The position numbers were made by a program, and so were the translations under genes. The notes under the pieces were generated by a model. That model was not told the origin of the DNA. It saw only the letters and a list, made by a program, of their open reading frames with translations, and made no database searches. From Cricetomys ansorgei (lineage: Eukaryota; Chordata; Mammalia; Rodentia; Nesomyidae), in the NCBI GenBank assembly GCA_026225945.1, contig JAMJFZ010001133.1, positions 15,712,001 to 15,776,000 on the forward strand: a stretch of 64,000 nucleotides of DNA. Direction: 5' to 3'. Positions 43,861 through 55,806 of this stretch are shown in pieces; positions within the stretch are counted from its first letter, which is position 1; each line of letters begins with the position of its first letter.

Positions 43861-44104
43861 TTCTTTAGGGTTCCTTTTGTTTAAAAGAGTGAGATTCTGA
43901 GTGTGGGCTTTTATTAATATAATTCAAAGGATGGCAACAATAATGTTGCAAATAGAAAAGATACTCGTTCAGATAACCATAATAAATTTGCTCAATGGCC
44001 AACGAAATTATTCATTAACTATGGGCTTAACTGAGGAGGTTTTGTTAATCTGATTTTAAAATAGAACCTATATGAAAACCTAAAAGGTTTTGGCCCTAAA
44101 AGTC

Positions 44105-44275
44105 TGGCCCAGTGTGGTGACATACACCTTTGATTCCAGCACTCAGGAGGCAAGGTCAAGCATCTCTATAAGTTGAAGGCCAGCCTGGTCTACACAGAGT
44201 TCCAGGACAGCCTGGTCTACATAGAGTTCCAGGACGGCCAGGGCTACACAGAGAAGCCTTACATCAGAAAACTTC
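44105..44275 (+). mobile_element. B1 SINE with internal 27-bp tandem duplication
   Basis: Normal B1 start ('cagtgtggtgacatacacct'). The segment 44181-44207 (CAGCCTGGTCTACACAGAGT and seven more bases) is repeated at 44208-44234 with one C/T change, then the usual 'gccagggctacacagagaag' follows. Confidence 0.9.
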
Positions 44276-44279
44276 AAAA

Positions 44280-44490
44280 ACCTGGGCATGCAGCTCAGTG
44301 GGTAGAGCGCCTGCCTGGCCAGCACAAGATCTGCGTTTGATCCCCAACATAGTGTAAGCCAGGGTGGCACAGGACACAGGTTTTACCATATTCCAGGTTG
44401 ACCTAGAACTTAACTGTGCATGTAGTCAGCCCATTCTCCAACTCAGTCTTCCAACAGGGATTACAGACATGAGCCACTGTTCTTAGCTTC
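44280..44490. mobile_element. ID/B4 head (+) followed by B1-type fragment (-)
   Basis: 44280-44372: 'gcatgcagctcagtgggtag', 'agcgcctgcctggccagcac', 'gtttgatccccaacatagtg'. 44378-44490: reversed B1/B4 'ttccaggttgacctagaact', 'acagggattacagacatgag'. Confidence 0.65.
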
Positions 44491-44877
44491 CTTGGCATGT
44501 ATTCCTCAAAGTTTAATTATGGGTCGAAAGATTTGTAGTTCGTGTTATACCTAACAGCCTTGCCCGGTCGAATGACCTAACCATTTTAATGGGAAGACTG
44601 GGTTTTGAGAAAAGTACAGGTTTGGCCCTCAAATCCTAGCTCTATAGGATTTGCTATCACTTACTATGACCCAAGTAAACTGTGACCGAGTGCATTTATT
44701 CCCCACCCCACTGCCTCTCTGTTCTTCTCTCCCTAGGTTTCATTAAAGATACAGTAGCTCACTCAGGACCCAAAACTCATGAGGATGAGCTTTGATTAAC
44801 CCATTTTACAGATAAACCGACTCAGGGCGTCTAATATTTTTATGTAATAAATTGTGTGTGTGTTTCCGGAGAGTATG

Positions 44878-45028
44878 GGTAGCTTGGCATAATTGCTCAC
44901 ACTTGCAACCCCAGCGCTTTGAAGGCCGAAGCAGGATGACTACTACAAACCTGGGTTCCAGGAATCAAACTCAGATCGTTGGGCATGCATCGCAAGTGCC
45001 TTTTACCTGCTGAGCCACCTTGCCTGCT
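44878..45028. mobile_element. B1 fragment (+) and tRNA-SINE head fragment (-)
   Basis: 44878-44955: 'ttgcaaccccagcgctttga', 'aggccgaagcaggatgacta'. 44960-45028: reversed head 'aatcaaactcagatcgttgg', 'gcaagtgccttttacctgct', 'gagccaccttgcctgctc'. Confidence 0.6.
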
Positions 45029-45171
45029 CAAGAGGACTGGTGATTACTTTCAGAGTGTGTTTTAGTGATCTCAAGACAGGTACCGTTAAAACTAGACATG
45101 GATAAAACATTGTTTAGCTGAGAACTTTTTGGAAGATACTTAACTGAATAAATAAGAGCTCTCCCCTCCTT

Positions 45172-45322
45172 GTTTGTTTCTTCATGAGACAGGGTTTCTC
45201 TGTGTAGCCCTGGCCATCCTGGAACTTGCCCTGTAGACCAGGCTGGCCTTGAACTCAGAGATCCGCCTGCTTCTGCCTCTCGAGTGATGGAATTAAAGAT
45301 GTGTGCCATCACCACCAGGCAA
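45172..45322 (-). mobile_element. B1 SINE, antisense
   Basis: 'gagacagggtttctctgtgt', 'agccctggccatcctggaac', 'agaccaggctggccttgaac', 'gtgtgccatcaccaccaggc'. Confidence 0.95.
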
Positions 45323-45347
45323 TAAGAGTTCTTATAAAATAGCATTC

Positions 45348-45440
45348 CTAGCTAGGCATGGTGACCTATAGCCTGTATCTCAGTTCTCATAGGGCAGAGA
45401 CTGGAGCATGACTGCAAATTCCAGGCGGGGTAGAGATCTT
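45348..45440 (+). mobile_element. B1-type SINE fragment
   Basis: 'ctagctaggcatggtgacct', 'atagcctgtatctcagttct', 'gactgcaaattccaggcggg'. Confidence 0.5.
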
Positions 45441-45443
45441 TCT

Positions 45444-45537
45444 GAAAAGAGAAAGAGGGTGGGGGTGGGGGAGAGAGAAAAGGGAGGGAGGACAGGAAGA
45501 AGGGAAGGATGGAGGGAGGAGGAAGGGAAGGGAAAGA
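45444..45537. repeat. Polypurine tract (GGA/GGGAA)n
   Basis: 94 bases almost entirely A/G with four pyrimidine interruptions; includes GGGTGGGGGTGGGG and a GGGAGG/GGAAGGG-rich 3' part. Triplex-prone. Confidence 0.9.
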
Positions 45538-46040
45538 CCCTAGCCAGCCAAACAAAACCCCAAAATAAAAGCAATATCGAGTCTTCCTGACTTAACAGCA
45601 AATTATAAAAAATTTGAACCTTAAATATTATGAGATTCTATCTGGGCCACTAATTTGATTCTCCTCACCTCTGGGTTTGTAATGTTGACACTGTCAATGA
45701 CGGCCAAAGCCATTCAGCTTTCTGGGCTATGAGCTTTTAGGGCCCAATCAATCATGGAATCCATAAGCAATGGTACTGCCTCTCCCCCACCCTTTGAGGG
45801 CCGAGTCACATCCGGGTGTTGACAGCCCAGGAGGCCTGGTTCTCTCTGTCAGCAGCTTTTGGGTTTGGAGGTTATTTGGGGTACTGTGGAAGGGAATGGA
45901 GGGCAGAAGAAAGGCGGCTGTAGATAAAAACTGATTAGACAGTCCACGATGGTGATCGCAGATCCGAATGTTTTTTGTTTATTTGTTTTTCCCTTCCTAT
46001 TTACACCAAGTTGTCTTCTAATTGGGAAACTTAAAATGTT

Positions 46041-46041
46041 A

Positions 46042-46076
<35 letters not shown>
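46041..46076. repeat. (CA)n microsatellite
   Basis: ACACATA followed by about fourteen CA units. Confidence 0.95.
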
Positions 46077-46079
<3 letters not shown>

Positions 46080-49000
46080 GTGCGTTCCCGCACATCCCTT
46101 TCTTACCTGCTCTAAAGAGCCAGTCCTTCCCCAGAACCCCAAGATGAAGCAGCAGAGTGTAGTGGTTTTGGTGAAGAGAGAGAAGAATTTCGTTAGAGCC
46201 CCAGCTCAGTTGCCTGCAGTTCTTGCTCCTTTCCCTTATTTAGCTGTGTCCTCCGTGTTTTCTTGGGTTAGGAGACCGCACTTCTTAAGAGACTGTCCCC
46301 CTGCCCTGGCTGAACTGTATTGTTTTCCTGGGTCACTTGGGAAGATTCCCTGCATAGTTCAAGAACACTTCCTTCCACCAGAGTCTTGCAACAGTAACCT
46401 GTCTCCCGCACAGAGTCTCAGGCTGAGGTTCCCAGTGAACAGCCCTGGACACCAGAACACAGAAGGTTGCCTTGCCCCAGGGGACCAGGCAGAGAGAGAC
46501 GATAAAAGTGGAGGTGTTTTTGAATAAGACAAAGTGAAGGCTTGCAGTAATAAATAGGCTGTCAGATGGACACATACAGAAGGGACTGTGACACAGGCCA
46601 TGGGAGGAAGTGGTGGCAACTCTTAGTAAAGAGGTCATTCATTTGTAAGTGACTGGAAGGCCAGGCTCACCTGATAACAGAGCCTGGAGCTCGAAGGCAC
46701 CAACAAGGCTGGTTTGATGGAGAGCCTTGTCTCCAGGGGTCATGCCCTCTGGAAGCTCTGAGCTTAGGCAGGAGTGATGACAAGCTGTCCTGGAAAGGAA
46801 CTGTGGTGGATTCCAAGCAGAACTTCTACCTGCAGCAAAGCCAAGCAGTTTCTTAGCTCTCTGCAAAAAGCTGTAAGATATGCTTGGAACATGTAGCTTG
46901 TACCTTGGAACAGCCTCAGCTTAAATGCCACTTGGTCTCATGCCTTCCCTTAGCCTTTACCCAGCATCCTATGCTTTGGAAGGTCCCCTTCTGTGACTTA
47001 CAGCTTGTGGTCCTCTCCCCGCCTCCCCCAGGCAGAAGCTGCCAGGGGCTGAGAGGGAAGGAAAGGTCCCAGTCATGAGGCGCTCTGGGGCTGGTTGACT
47101 CTTGGGCCACTTTTGCAGAGAACTCTTTGGCTCTGGGTGAGGACATCTGGAGTGGTCTTCCTGTCTGTAAGAACTGGAAAAGGAGAGCAACAGCAGGCAC
47201 CATTTTCCCTGTTCTCCTGCACCTCCCATCCCAATAGTTGCAGAGTCAGGATGCTTGGATTGCGGCCCTGTGTTCTGCTTTGTAAACTCGAGGCTGTGCT
47301 CCCTAGCCTAGTCTTCTTTGAGGTAACAGCAAGGTATTTCTTTCATTTTTGAATATCGTCACCTTGGTCAAATGGCCACCATTAGACACGTTCCCAGGCT
47401 AGAATCCATACATCTTGGGTGCTCTGTGCATGAGGGCTGGTTAGTACTGAATGCCTTTAGAACTTTAGTTTAGGGGACTGTGTGGGATTTGTGTTTTCAG
47501 CAACACGGGAAACAGGGAGGACCTGAGTGCTGCATAGATCTGTGTGAAGCAGTCTCCCTGCCCCCACCTGCTTTTGGGTGAAGGACTGAGACTGTCCATC
47601 CTGGAGATGCGTCCCCGACTCTCGGGAAGCAGGAGGAAGGCACCCCTGGCTCTGGCTCCTCCGATGGGTCCTGATGAGGATGCCTTGGCCTCGGTCAAGA
47701 CTGTCCAGGCGCAGTGTAGATAAATAAATACTTTTTGGAACTAAGTCAATTCTGAGCCTTAGCAAACAAAACACTTCAGTGAGGATTCCTGGTGTAAGGT
47801 GGCGGGAGGAAGCAGTGGCTGACAGGGAGTTAAACAAACTTGAAGGTAGGTCACATTTCTGACATACCACTTCCCTCGACTGAACCGGCAGCTGCTCTGT
47901 ACTTTGAGAGCAGCTTAGCTGTTGCTATAAACTTGGGTCTGTGATAATGTAAACTATTATTAAGATTATCTTTTTATTCATAATGTATGTCCGACTCTCT
48001 GTCTCCCTTATTTATGCTCTGTTTAAAACACTCATTTACCTTCAGTACCCAAAGCCAGCATCACGCCTTCGAGATGAGGGAGGGTTTTAGATTGGACTGT
48101 TTATACCTCTCTGGTTAAAAAGGGCTCTGGGAAAGAGTCCATGAGGTTGAGGAAGCTTCAACTCTTAATGATGCCTCCATGTTAAAGCTGGGATGTGGTG
48201 TCCACATAGTGTTTCTGTGTATTCCACAGGTGGGTGGACTTCCTGAGTCAGCCGGTCCTTCCCTGTCATCAGGCAGAACCGTTTGCCACTGTGGACATTA
48301 CGGAAGGAAGTGGGAGAAGCCGTGCCCTGGCTGGTGGCGCTGTGGTGGCCCGGCTTCCCCGCACCCAGGCAGGAGGCATGCGGTGAGGCCCGCCTCAGGT
48401 GCTCCTGCCTCATTTGTCAGCGAGAGCTGGCTGGTGTGGGAGCCAAGAAAATCTAATAAGCATTTCAGTTTCTAATAAAACGTTTCTCCCACCCTTTGTT
48501 TCTCCCTCCACTCTTCACCAAGAGAGAGAACAGACTGAAGCTTTAAGCACATCTGGACACTGTTTTTGTAAAACTTACCCTGAATTCCCAGAAGGAATGT
48601 ATTGGCTCCTAGTTTTCCAGGCAAAAAACTGAAACAATTCCTTTGTTTGTGAGTCCTGTGCTTGTGTGTTCTGATGAGACAGTAGAGAAGGAAGGTGCAG
48701 TGGTTTGAGACCCCTTAGTTAGGCCCAAACCCTGCCCATTAGGAAGTCTCTCTCTGAGACGTGGTGAAAGTCTATGATTGGCGTTCTCCCCGCACACCCC
48801 CCCACCCCCCCATGGTGGGGAGCAAGGGTTCCATGTGTACCTTTTGGAGATGACTTTTTTCTAATTTCTATGGCTCTTCGAGTTACAGTCGCAGGACAGA
48901 GCCCTTGTAGACTTGGCTCTCTCCCCAAAGAAGCCCTCTCTGTGAACACTGTAGATAAAATCATGAAAGATGGTTCCAGATCTGAGAGCCTGGAGGCTTG

Positions 49001-49090
49001 CAGTGAGAAATGGCATCCAGCTTCCCCTTCCCAAAGGGTGTTTGTGCTGAATCTTCTAGAAGCTTATCCTTGTTAGAAAGAGTGAAGAAA
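46077..49090 (+). other. 3-kb repeat-free intronic block
   Basis: No mobile element recognised. A 192-codon + frame (45949-46527) runs through the CA repeat and has no domain; other frames shadow each other. Contains a short C-rich tract (48797-48811). No specific regulatory element is called. Confidence 0.4.
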
Positions 49091-49097
49091 GCAGGTT

Positions 49098-49285
49098 TTT
49101 TTTTTTTGTTTGTTTTTTTTTTTTTCTTTTTCTTTTTTTGGTTTTTCAAGACAGGGTTTCTCTGTTGTAACTCTGGCTGTCCTGAATTCACTCTATAGAC
49201 CAGGCTGGCCTCAAACTCAAAGAGATCTGCCTGCCTCTACCTCCTGAGTGCTGGGGTTAAAGGCGTGTATCAACGCCACCTGGCG
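49098..49285 (-). mobile_element. B1 SINE, antisense, variant subfamily
   Basis: Long T-rich tail, then 'gacagggtttctctgttgta', 'actctggctgtcctgaattc', 'gaccaggctggcctcaaact', 'tgctggggttaaaggcgtgt'. Carries TTGTAAC. Confidence 0.95.
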
Positions 49286-49289
49286 AAAG

Positions 49290-50032
49290 CAGGGTTTATT
49301 TTTCCCATCAGTAGTAGTATATCAGGATGCATGCTGGGAGAATTACAAAGGAGATTTGGTGAGTAGCTTTGAAAGACGAACCATGAGACTTTGCTGTTTT
49401 AGGAAGCATAACTCTGGTCAAACTGATCATTGCAGACTTTTCTCTTAATGCCCTTTAAAAGTATGTTTTGGAAGTTGTACCCATCAGAAGTATCACAGTA
49501 ATGTGTCGTAGCTTTGTGTTACCTAAAACATGTTAATTAGAGACAGTAACTGTTAGGGTCATTACTGCTTCATAACATAGCACTTTCCCTAGACTGGTTC
49601 TGGATATTTGAAGTGAGCCCTAGAGGCAGAATATTTCTGAAGATCTCAGAGGTGGACCCCTTTGAGGGTGACCTCTCTTCAGTTTTCTTTGCTACATTTT
49701 GGTCACGCTGTCAAGGTTGATCCATTAAGTATCAGTGCAGTGGCCTTGCATTTATTAAATTATTATTGATCGTGGGGGGTGTGACAGAAGAGTGTCCAAA
49801 AGGGGATGATCTGAAATTAATATTGGTGTCCCTTGGCAAAAGTCCACGACTTTCATGATGGAAATTCGGTTTGTTAACTTGGAGTCATCCTGATTATTCT
49901 CTTGTTAATCATTTGAACTTGTATTTGTTTTTTGGTTCTGAAAAATAGATCTATTGTGGTTCAGTTGTTTTGAATACTAATTTTTCTGACCACTTGATTT
50001 TAAAAGTATTAGGTCAAAAGACGACCTTGTTC
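49290..50032. other. AT-leaning unique intronic sequence, candidate conserved element
   Basis: 49500-50000 is repeat-free with homeodomain-like sites (TTATTAAATTATTATTGATC at 49751-49770 and GAAATTAAT near 49813). No coding signal. Function is inference. Confidence 0.3.
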
Positions 50033-50134
50033 AGCTGGGTGACATGGCATGCCTGTAAGCCTAGCACTCAGGAAACTGAGACAGAGGGATTGCTGCAAGT
50101 TCAGGGTCAGCTTGGGCTCCATGGCAAGACTAGA
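50033..50134 (+). mobile_element. B1-type SINE, diverged
   Basis: 'tgacatggcatgcctgtaag', 'cctagcactcaggaaactga', 'gttcagggtcagcttgggct'. Confidence 0.75.
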
Positions 50135-50393
50135 AGTGGGGCTTAGTTTAGAACTAGTAGGTATAGGTTACCTCAAGATGTTCTGGATCTCAAAAAAAGG
50201 TTGATTGTGTCTTCAGTGAGCAGGCCTTGGAGAGCACTGTCACTTGGGGCTTGAGTTTGCCACATCATAGAGATTGGATGTTTCGATGCTGGGGTTGTGA
50301 GCTTCTGAGGAGCAGCCAGTGTTCTTCATCTCCTGTTCCAATGCCAGTGGTGTGTGTGCTAACTCTGGTTATGTAGGGATATGAAATCGTGTG

Positions 50394-50690
50394 CAGGGTT
50401 GGGGATGGCTCAGTGGTCAGAGCACTTGGTGTGGAAGTGTGAAGACCAGTGTTTGGAACCCATGTAAATGCTAATCGAACAAGCCAGCCTACCTGTGATT
50501 CCAGCCTAAGAGAGCTGAAACAGGCGATCTCAGAGCAAGCTAGTCAATAAGACCAGTTGCATCAGTAAGCTCTGGGCTTGATTGAGAGACCTTGCCTCAG
50601 GTAATAAGGTAGACCAGTCATCTAGGATGATTCCTGATGTCAGCTGTGGGCTTCGACACACACGTGCATACACACACACAGGAAAATAGA
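50394..50690 (+). mobile_element. RSINE1/B4 SINE
   Basis: 'gttggggatggctcagtggt', 'tggtgtggaagtgtgaagac', 'gtgattccagcctaagagag', 'gagagaccttgcctcaggta', 'cacacacgtgcatacacaca'. Confidence 0.75.
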
Positions 50691-50865
50691 AGAAAAGTAA
50701 ATTAGGTAAGCAAGTCAAACTATATTTACTAATAATACGTCATAAAAATTAATGTAAAACAATTTTTTGGTATACATATAATTTACCATTTATTAAAGAT
50801 GAAATCGATTTGCATGCTAATGAGATTGATGCACTTTTAAAATTAAACATGAATAATTAAATCTC

Positions 50866-50975
50866 AGCGCCTGGGAATGTAGTTCAGTAGGTGGAGTGCT
50901 TGGCTAGCGTACATAGATAGAGTCATGGGTTATTCCAGTAGGAAAACATCAGAAGACTCGGTTTTCTATAATAAA
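50866..50975 (+). mobile_element. ID/B4-head SINE fragment
   Basis: 'gcgcctgggaatgtagttca', 'gtaggtggagtgcttggcta', 'gcgtacatagatagagtcat'. Confidence 0.65.
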
Positions 50976-51284
50976 ACCTTTTAAAAAACAAAACAAGAAA
51001 CCCAATAGCAGTAAAAACACTGCAGTTCAGAACATGCAATACCTATAGTCTGAGCCCCGGTCTCCAACACTGCTCACTGCCATTGGCGGCCCAGTGGCCT
51101 GGGACGTGGAGTCCTCTGTGTGCGCACAGCCACGGTGCAGTGAAGTCCCTGGGGCACTGGCTGCCAGAAACACCAAGGATTCACTACACGTTTGACTTTG
51201 AGTTACTTTTTGGTATTCCCATGTTCAGAAACCTTTCATTGCTGCCAAATTTTTCTCAACCCTCAGAGGGTTAAGAAGTTTAAG

Positions 51285-51590
51285 GGCCGAGCAGTGGTGG
51301 CATTAATTAATTAATTAGGTGCTTAGGAGGCAGAGGAAGTCCCAGAAAAGCCTGGGCTACACAGAGAAACCCTGTCTTTTTTTTTTCCCCCTTGTTCCCT
51401 TGTTCCTTTTTTTTTTTTGAGACAAGGTTTCTCTGTGGTAACTCTGGCTGTCCTGGAACTCACTCTGTAGACCAGGCTGGCCTCAAACTCACAGGGATCC
51501 GCCTGCCTCTGCCTCCCGAGTGCTGGGACTACAGGTGTGCACCACCAATGCCCAGTGAGAAACTCTGTATTGAAAAACAAAACAAACAGG
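51285..51590 (+). mobile_element. Older B1 SINE split by a nested B1
   Basis: Forward B1 'gccgagcagtggtggcatta', an unusual (TTAA)n stretch at 51302-51316, 'ctgggctacacagagaaacc'; interrupted at 51379-51556 and resuming as GAGAAACTCTGTATTGAAAA. Confidence 0.8.
51379..51556 (-). mobile_element. Younger B1 SINE inserted antisense, with target duplication
   Basis: Poly(T)/TTCCC tail then 'gagacaaggtttctctgtgg', 'taactctggctgtcctggaa', 'gaccaggctggcctcaaact', 'gctgggactacaggtgtgca'. Flanked by 15-bp direct repeats (51364-51378 and 51557-51571, 13 of 15 identical). Confidence 0.9.
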
Positions 51591-51611
51591 CGAAAAGAAA
51601 AAGAAGAGGTT

Positions 51612-51750
51612 TAGGAAGCTGGTGTGATGAACACCTTTAAGTTCATTTATTCCGTGCTTGAGCGGCAGAGGCAGGCGGAGCTCTATGCGTTCCCCGACAG
51701 CCAGGGCTACATCATGAAATCCTGTATCAAAACAAAACAAAAACAGCAAC
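51612..51750 (+). mobile_element. B1 SINE, diverged
   Basis: 'ggaagctggtgtgatgaaca', 'cctttaagttcatttattcc', 'gagcggcagaggcaggcgga', 'cgacagccagggctacatca', CAAAA tail. Confidence 0.85.
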
Positions 51751-52161
51751 AAAAGTTTAAGAGGCTGGAAATTAAAAAAAAAAAAAACTGATTTTAAATG
51801 ATATATCTGTATAATTATTTGACCAGCTTTTATATATATAAAGTAGTTAAAACACCCACTTTGACATTATTTTACCTGTAACCCACTTAGTACTCTTTAT
51901 TTTAATTCTGTTTTGTTCTCTGTATGCTCCTTGGGTAGTTCCAGCAACCCCAATTCCTTTGTTGTTGTTTCTTAGACACCCCCCTCCCCTTCTTAACCTG
52001 TTATATATTGGCCCATCTGTCCTTAAGGTTTTATGGCATGGCTTTCTAATACTACATTTTAAATGTATTTAATATATTATCTTTATAATATTATCACTAC
52101 TTTTCTCAATCTGTACTTGCTTTATTTTTATGAAAAATTTCCAATAACCTCCTTTTAAAAA
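51751..52161. other. AT-rich intronic sequence
   Basis: Poly(A) at 51774-51787; 51790-52100 is AT-rich and possibly a very old repeat, not identified. Confidence 0.35.
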
Positions 52162-52403
52162 AGACCCACTGCTGACTCAGTCTAAGGCAAAGTACCTGCC
52201 ATGCAAACATGAGTTTCCACTGCCCATGTAGGAAAGCTGGCTGGGTCCCAAGTGTCTGTATCCTTGTGGGCGTGCAACATGGATCTCCAGAGCTCACTAG
52301 CCAGCCAGTCTGGCCAACCAGTGAGAGCTAGGTTCAATAAGAGACCCTGTCTCAAAAGACAAGGTGGAGAGCAATAAAAGGTGTGTGCTGTCCACCTTTG
52401 GCC

Positions 52404-52457
<54 letters not shown>
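52162..52457 (+). mobile_element. RSINE1/B4 SINE with long (CA)n tail
   Basis: 'aaggcaaagtacctgccatg', 'cactagccagccagtctggc', 'gagaccctgtctcaaaagac', 'aaggtggagagcaataaaag', then about 26 CA units (52406-52457). Confidence 0.85.
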
Positions 52458-52459
<2 letters not shown>

Positions 52460-55400
52460 TAATTTAGGACATTCATTCTAGAAAGTGTAACATTACCTAA
52501 GCAGCCTTTGCTTTGTTTTCCAAAGTGAATCATAAAGTCCTGGGAGTTGTATTTATACTTTCTTCACTTGGAATGGCCTGCTGCAGCAAAAGCATACTTT
52601 CAGCTCTTGAGACACCTGCTGACGGGTGCTGGGCCTTTGCTGAGGTCTTTTGTGGGTGAGCAGCGGAGACACTCAGGTTGAGCTGACCTCATTGCGTTTA
52701 CACTGGGTAAGTGCTGGGAGCACAGACCATTCTTTCCTTCCATGCCCAGGCTACATGTCTTGACTCTAATCACAAAATGGACTAGTTGTTTTCTGTCCCC
52801 AGCTTGGTCTGTAGAATCAACCCACCTTGCTGGTTTTCCCTCAACCAACCGCTCTGGCTCTCTAGGAAGAGTGGAGCGCTTTGGTTTCCACCTGCCATAA
52901 TGTGATTACCTCAAAGGAGGGAGGTCGCTGTCAGTCTGCTTCCTGGATTTGACAGTTTCCCTTTTAATTTTACACAGTTCTGTTACTCACATGAGACCAG
53001 TCACCTAATCATAGAAGCCCTTAAACTTATGTAATTTTAAAGAAACATACAGGATTAACGATAGTAATTTGGTTACCCCTCAGAGCTGTGCTCAGATCAC
53101 CCACACCAGAAGACGGCCTACCCTGTGTCAACAGTTCACGAGCGGTGCGTGTTGGTGACGTGTCTGTGCTTTCCATGGGTACGGGGTTCTTTAGATGAGG
53201 GAAAGAGTTGGCTTTGCTACTTCTTAATAAAAGACTGGGCCTTCCTTAAAAAGAATTTGGCCCAGAGGTCCTAATTCCTGCCTTGTTAGAAGTAACAACA
53301 ACAACAAAAATTATTTTTGTTACTTCTCTACTTGAAGTACTGAGGAACCTAGCCCTTTTCCAAAGAGGAGAGACAGACAGCAGACAGCAGACTGCCCGTC
53401 CCAATTTCCTGGTCGTGAAGCCTGGGTCTGCTAGACCTCTGAGGCTTTTCCCTTAAGCGATTGAGGGGAGGCACTGGCTCTGTGTCCCCAAAGAAGGGCT
53501 GCTCCTCCTCTAACAGTGTGGCTCCCTTTGATCCAGCTTCCTATTCTTACTTTGAAAAGACTGGAACCTTTGACTTAGATTTTTTTTTTTCTCAAAGAAA
53601 ATTTTATACTACTTTTAATCCTTTCTGGCAAGCCCCAACTCCAAACTAACTTTATGACAGAATGTTACAGGCTTCTAATTTATTTCTGCTGTGTGCTTTG
53701 ATTTTTCTATGGGACGTCTGACTGAAAGAGACAGATGCGTGGATAAGCAGAAAAGGTGTGGGGGGGGGAAGAGAGAGAGGGAGAGAGATTGATTTGCCAT
53801 TTTGCCATTGTCCTGTAGAAGAGTGGACACTTAACCATCAATACTGGGACCACTCCATCAGGGGAAAAATAGGCTCCTACCTGCAGTTCCTTCTGCCTTG
53901 TCTGCCTCGGAAATTTGCCTTGCAGTTGACCTTTGTAGCAGTCTGTGCTGGATGCCTTGGAGAGGAATCACAGGGAAAGCTTCATGCCTGGAAACGGCAT
54001 TGCTTCCTCTGCTCCTGGGAACATTTATCTAAGTGTAAGAGCATTCAGGACATCGATACTTCATTTTCATACTTTTCCCTTTCTTTCTTTTTTTGAACCC
54101 TTCTCAGAAGTACTCATTGGCTGTTTAGGGAAATTAAAACAAAGCTGGTTACTTGGCAAACACAGTTATTTCCTGGCCTACCTATCCTACAGCGAATGAA
54201 CTGATGTGTCATTGTGTGTGTGGTTGCTTGTGTGTGATTTAATGGAAATTCCATGTGGTATCACTGGGAACTTATGAAGAAAATTTTCTAGATTTATTGC
54301 TTGTAGTTTAAGGGCAGACTGCTGGCTTCCATCCAAGAGCGAGGGAGACTTAAAGTTGGGGGGGGTTTAGTGTTCGAGTTTATCCTTCCGATTACCTGCT
54401 ATTTTAAAATCAGTTGACAAACAGTAAAAAATCAGAACCGGTGGTACATTCACTTCCCCTTCACAATTTGTAACACCGATTGAAGTAGAGTTGAGGGACT
54501 TGGCACCCTGTGGTGGTGGCGGTGTTCTTTGCTATGGACCAGTGCCTTAGTTTCAACACTTGATCGCATCTTGCCACTGCTGGTGTAAGAGCCAGAGTTT
54601 TATAGAATGGAGTTTGGGAGTTTCATGTTATCCCTGGTAGTGGCACTTAGGCAAATATTTAAAAATGTATCCAAGACCTAACCCGGTTTATATGTCATCC
54701 ACAAAACCCATGTTCTGTAAAGGCAGTTTCGCCGGACTAAGAAAATCTGCTGCTGTCTCCATCTTTGGATACTATCGTTATTTTCCTCCATATCCAGGAT
54801 TTAAAAAAAAATTTTTTTTAAAGGAATAGGAGCTAGCTACATTGTGGTTTATTTTAAACTTGGTATCAGTGAGCCTGAGCTGACTTAGACATGACTTGGC
54901 ACCAGGGATTGAAAAGCCATAGCGGTCCTTACTCTATGGAACGTAAGTAGCTGTTGCCTTTGATGATGTTGTTACTTTGCACACTTCCTGAGTCCCGGCT
55001 TCTTCTACTGAGTTGAAACAGACACATAGAAAAGCCCAACAGCTGCCTTAATCAAGAGTCCTACTTAGAATGGATTTTATACCTCCTATGGCCTGCCCTT
55101 CCATTTGAATTTTGTTGCTGCTAAGAAGAGGAAAAAATACTGTTTCGTTTGGTAGGTATGGTTGGTGTTAAGCTATTAAGTTCTGGACTCTCCAGCAATC
55201 AGATGTGGGGCCACTGGGTGCACACCACAGCTTTTTAAATCAAATTCTCAAAGACATCTATCCCCCCAAATACTGAAATTTTCTGATAGAAGGGCAGAGA
55301 AGACATTACGGATGGGAAGATGGCAGGACTGCATCTTTCAGCAAGCCACACTCCGTGTTGAGATCGAGCCAGTGTTTTTCTTGGAGCCTGAAGCTGTTGC

Positions 55401-55806
55401 GCAACCTTTGGGAAAGCCTTGCATCTTGAGACCGTCTTGCATCGTTGTCCAGCCTGAGTGAACGGGTTATCCTTGTGCTCCTCCTAACAGGTCTCTAGGA
55501 CGCCTCAGCACTGTCACCTCTGCTCAGCCCTCATAACCTGTGGGCGCTAGGCAAGCGCCTGTTTCTAGCAGAAAGGTTTTAAGGAACTAAGATTTGAAGG
55601 CCCCTCAGAGACTTACTCTCTTAGCTTTGAGACTTCTCCCAAGTAAGGCTGATTCCCACAGCCCCAGAGAAACTCATGAATTACCTAGAAGGGCTGGAGC
55701 AGAGGCTCAGGGGAGGGCCCTGGGAGAGTCTTGTTCACATGCTTGTTAACATTTGAGGGTCTTTGACAAAAGAAGTCTAATGCCCTGCCCAGGTCAGCCG
55801 GCACTG

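Noticed and set aside
45456..45471. G-quadruplex in the polypurine tract
   Set aside because: Only three closely spaced G-runs; the fourth is more than seven bases away, so it is not a canonical motif.
45949..46527. + strand frame of 192 codons
   Set aside because: Runs through a (CA)n repeat giving His-Thr repeats, has no recognisable domain and no splice or promoter context.
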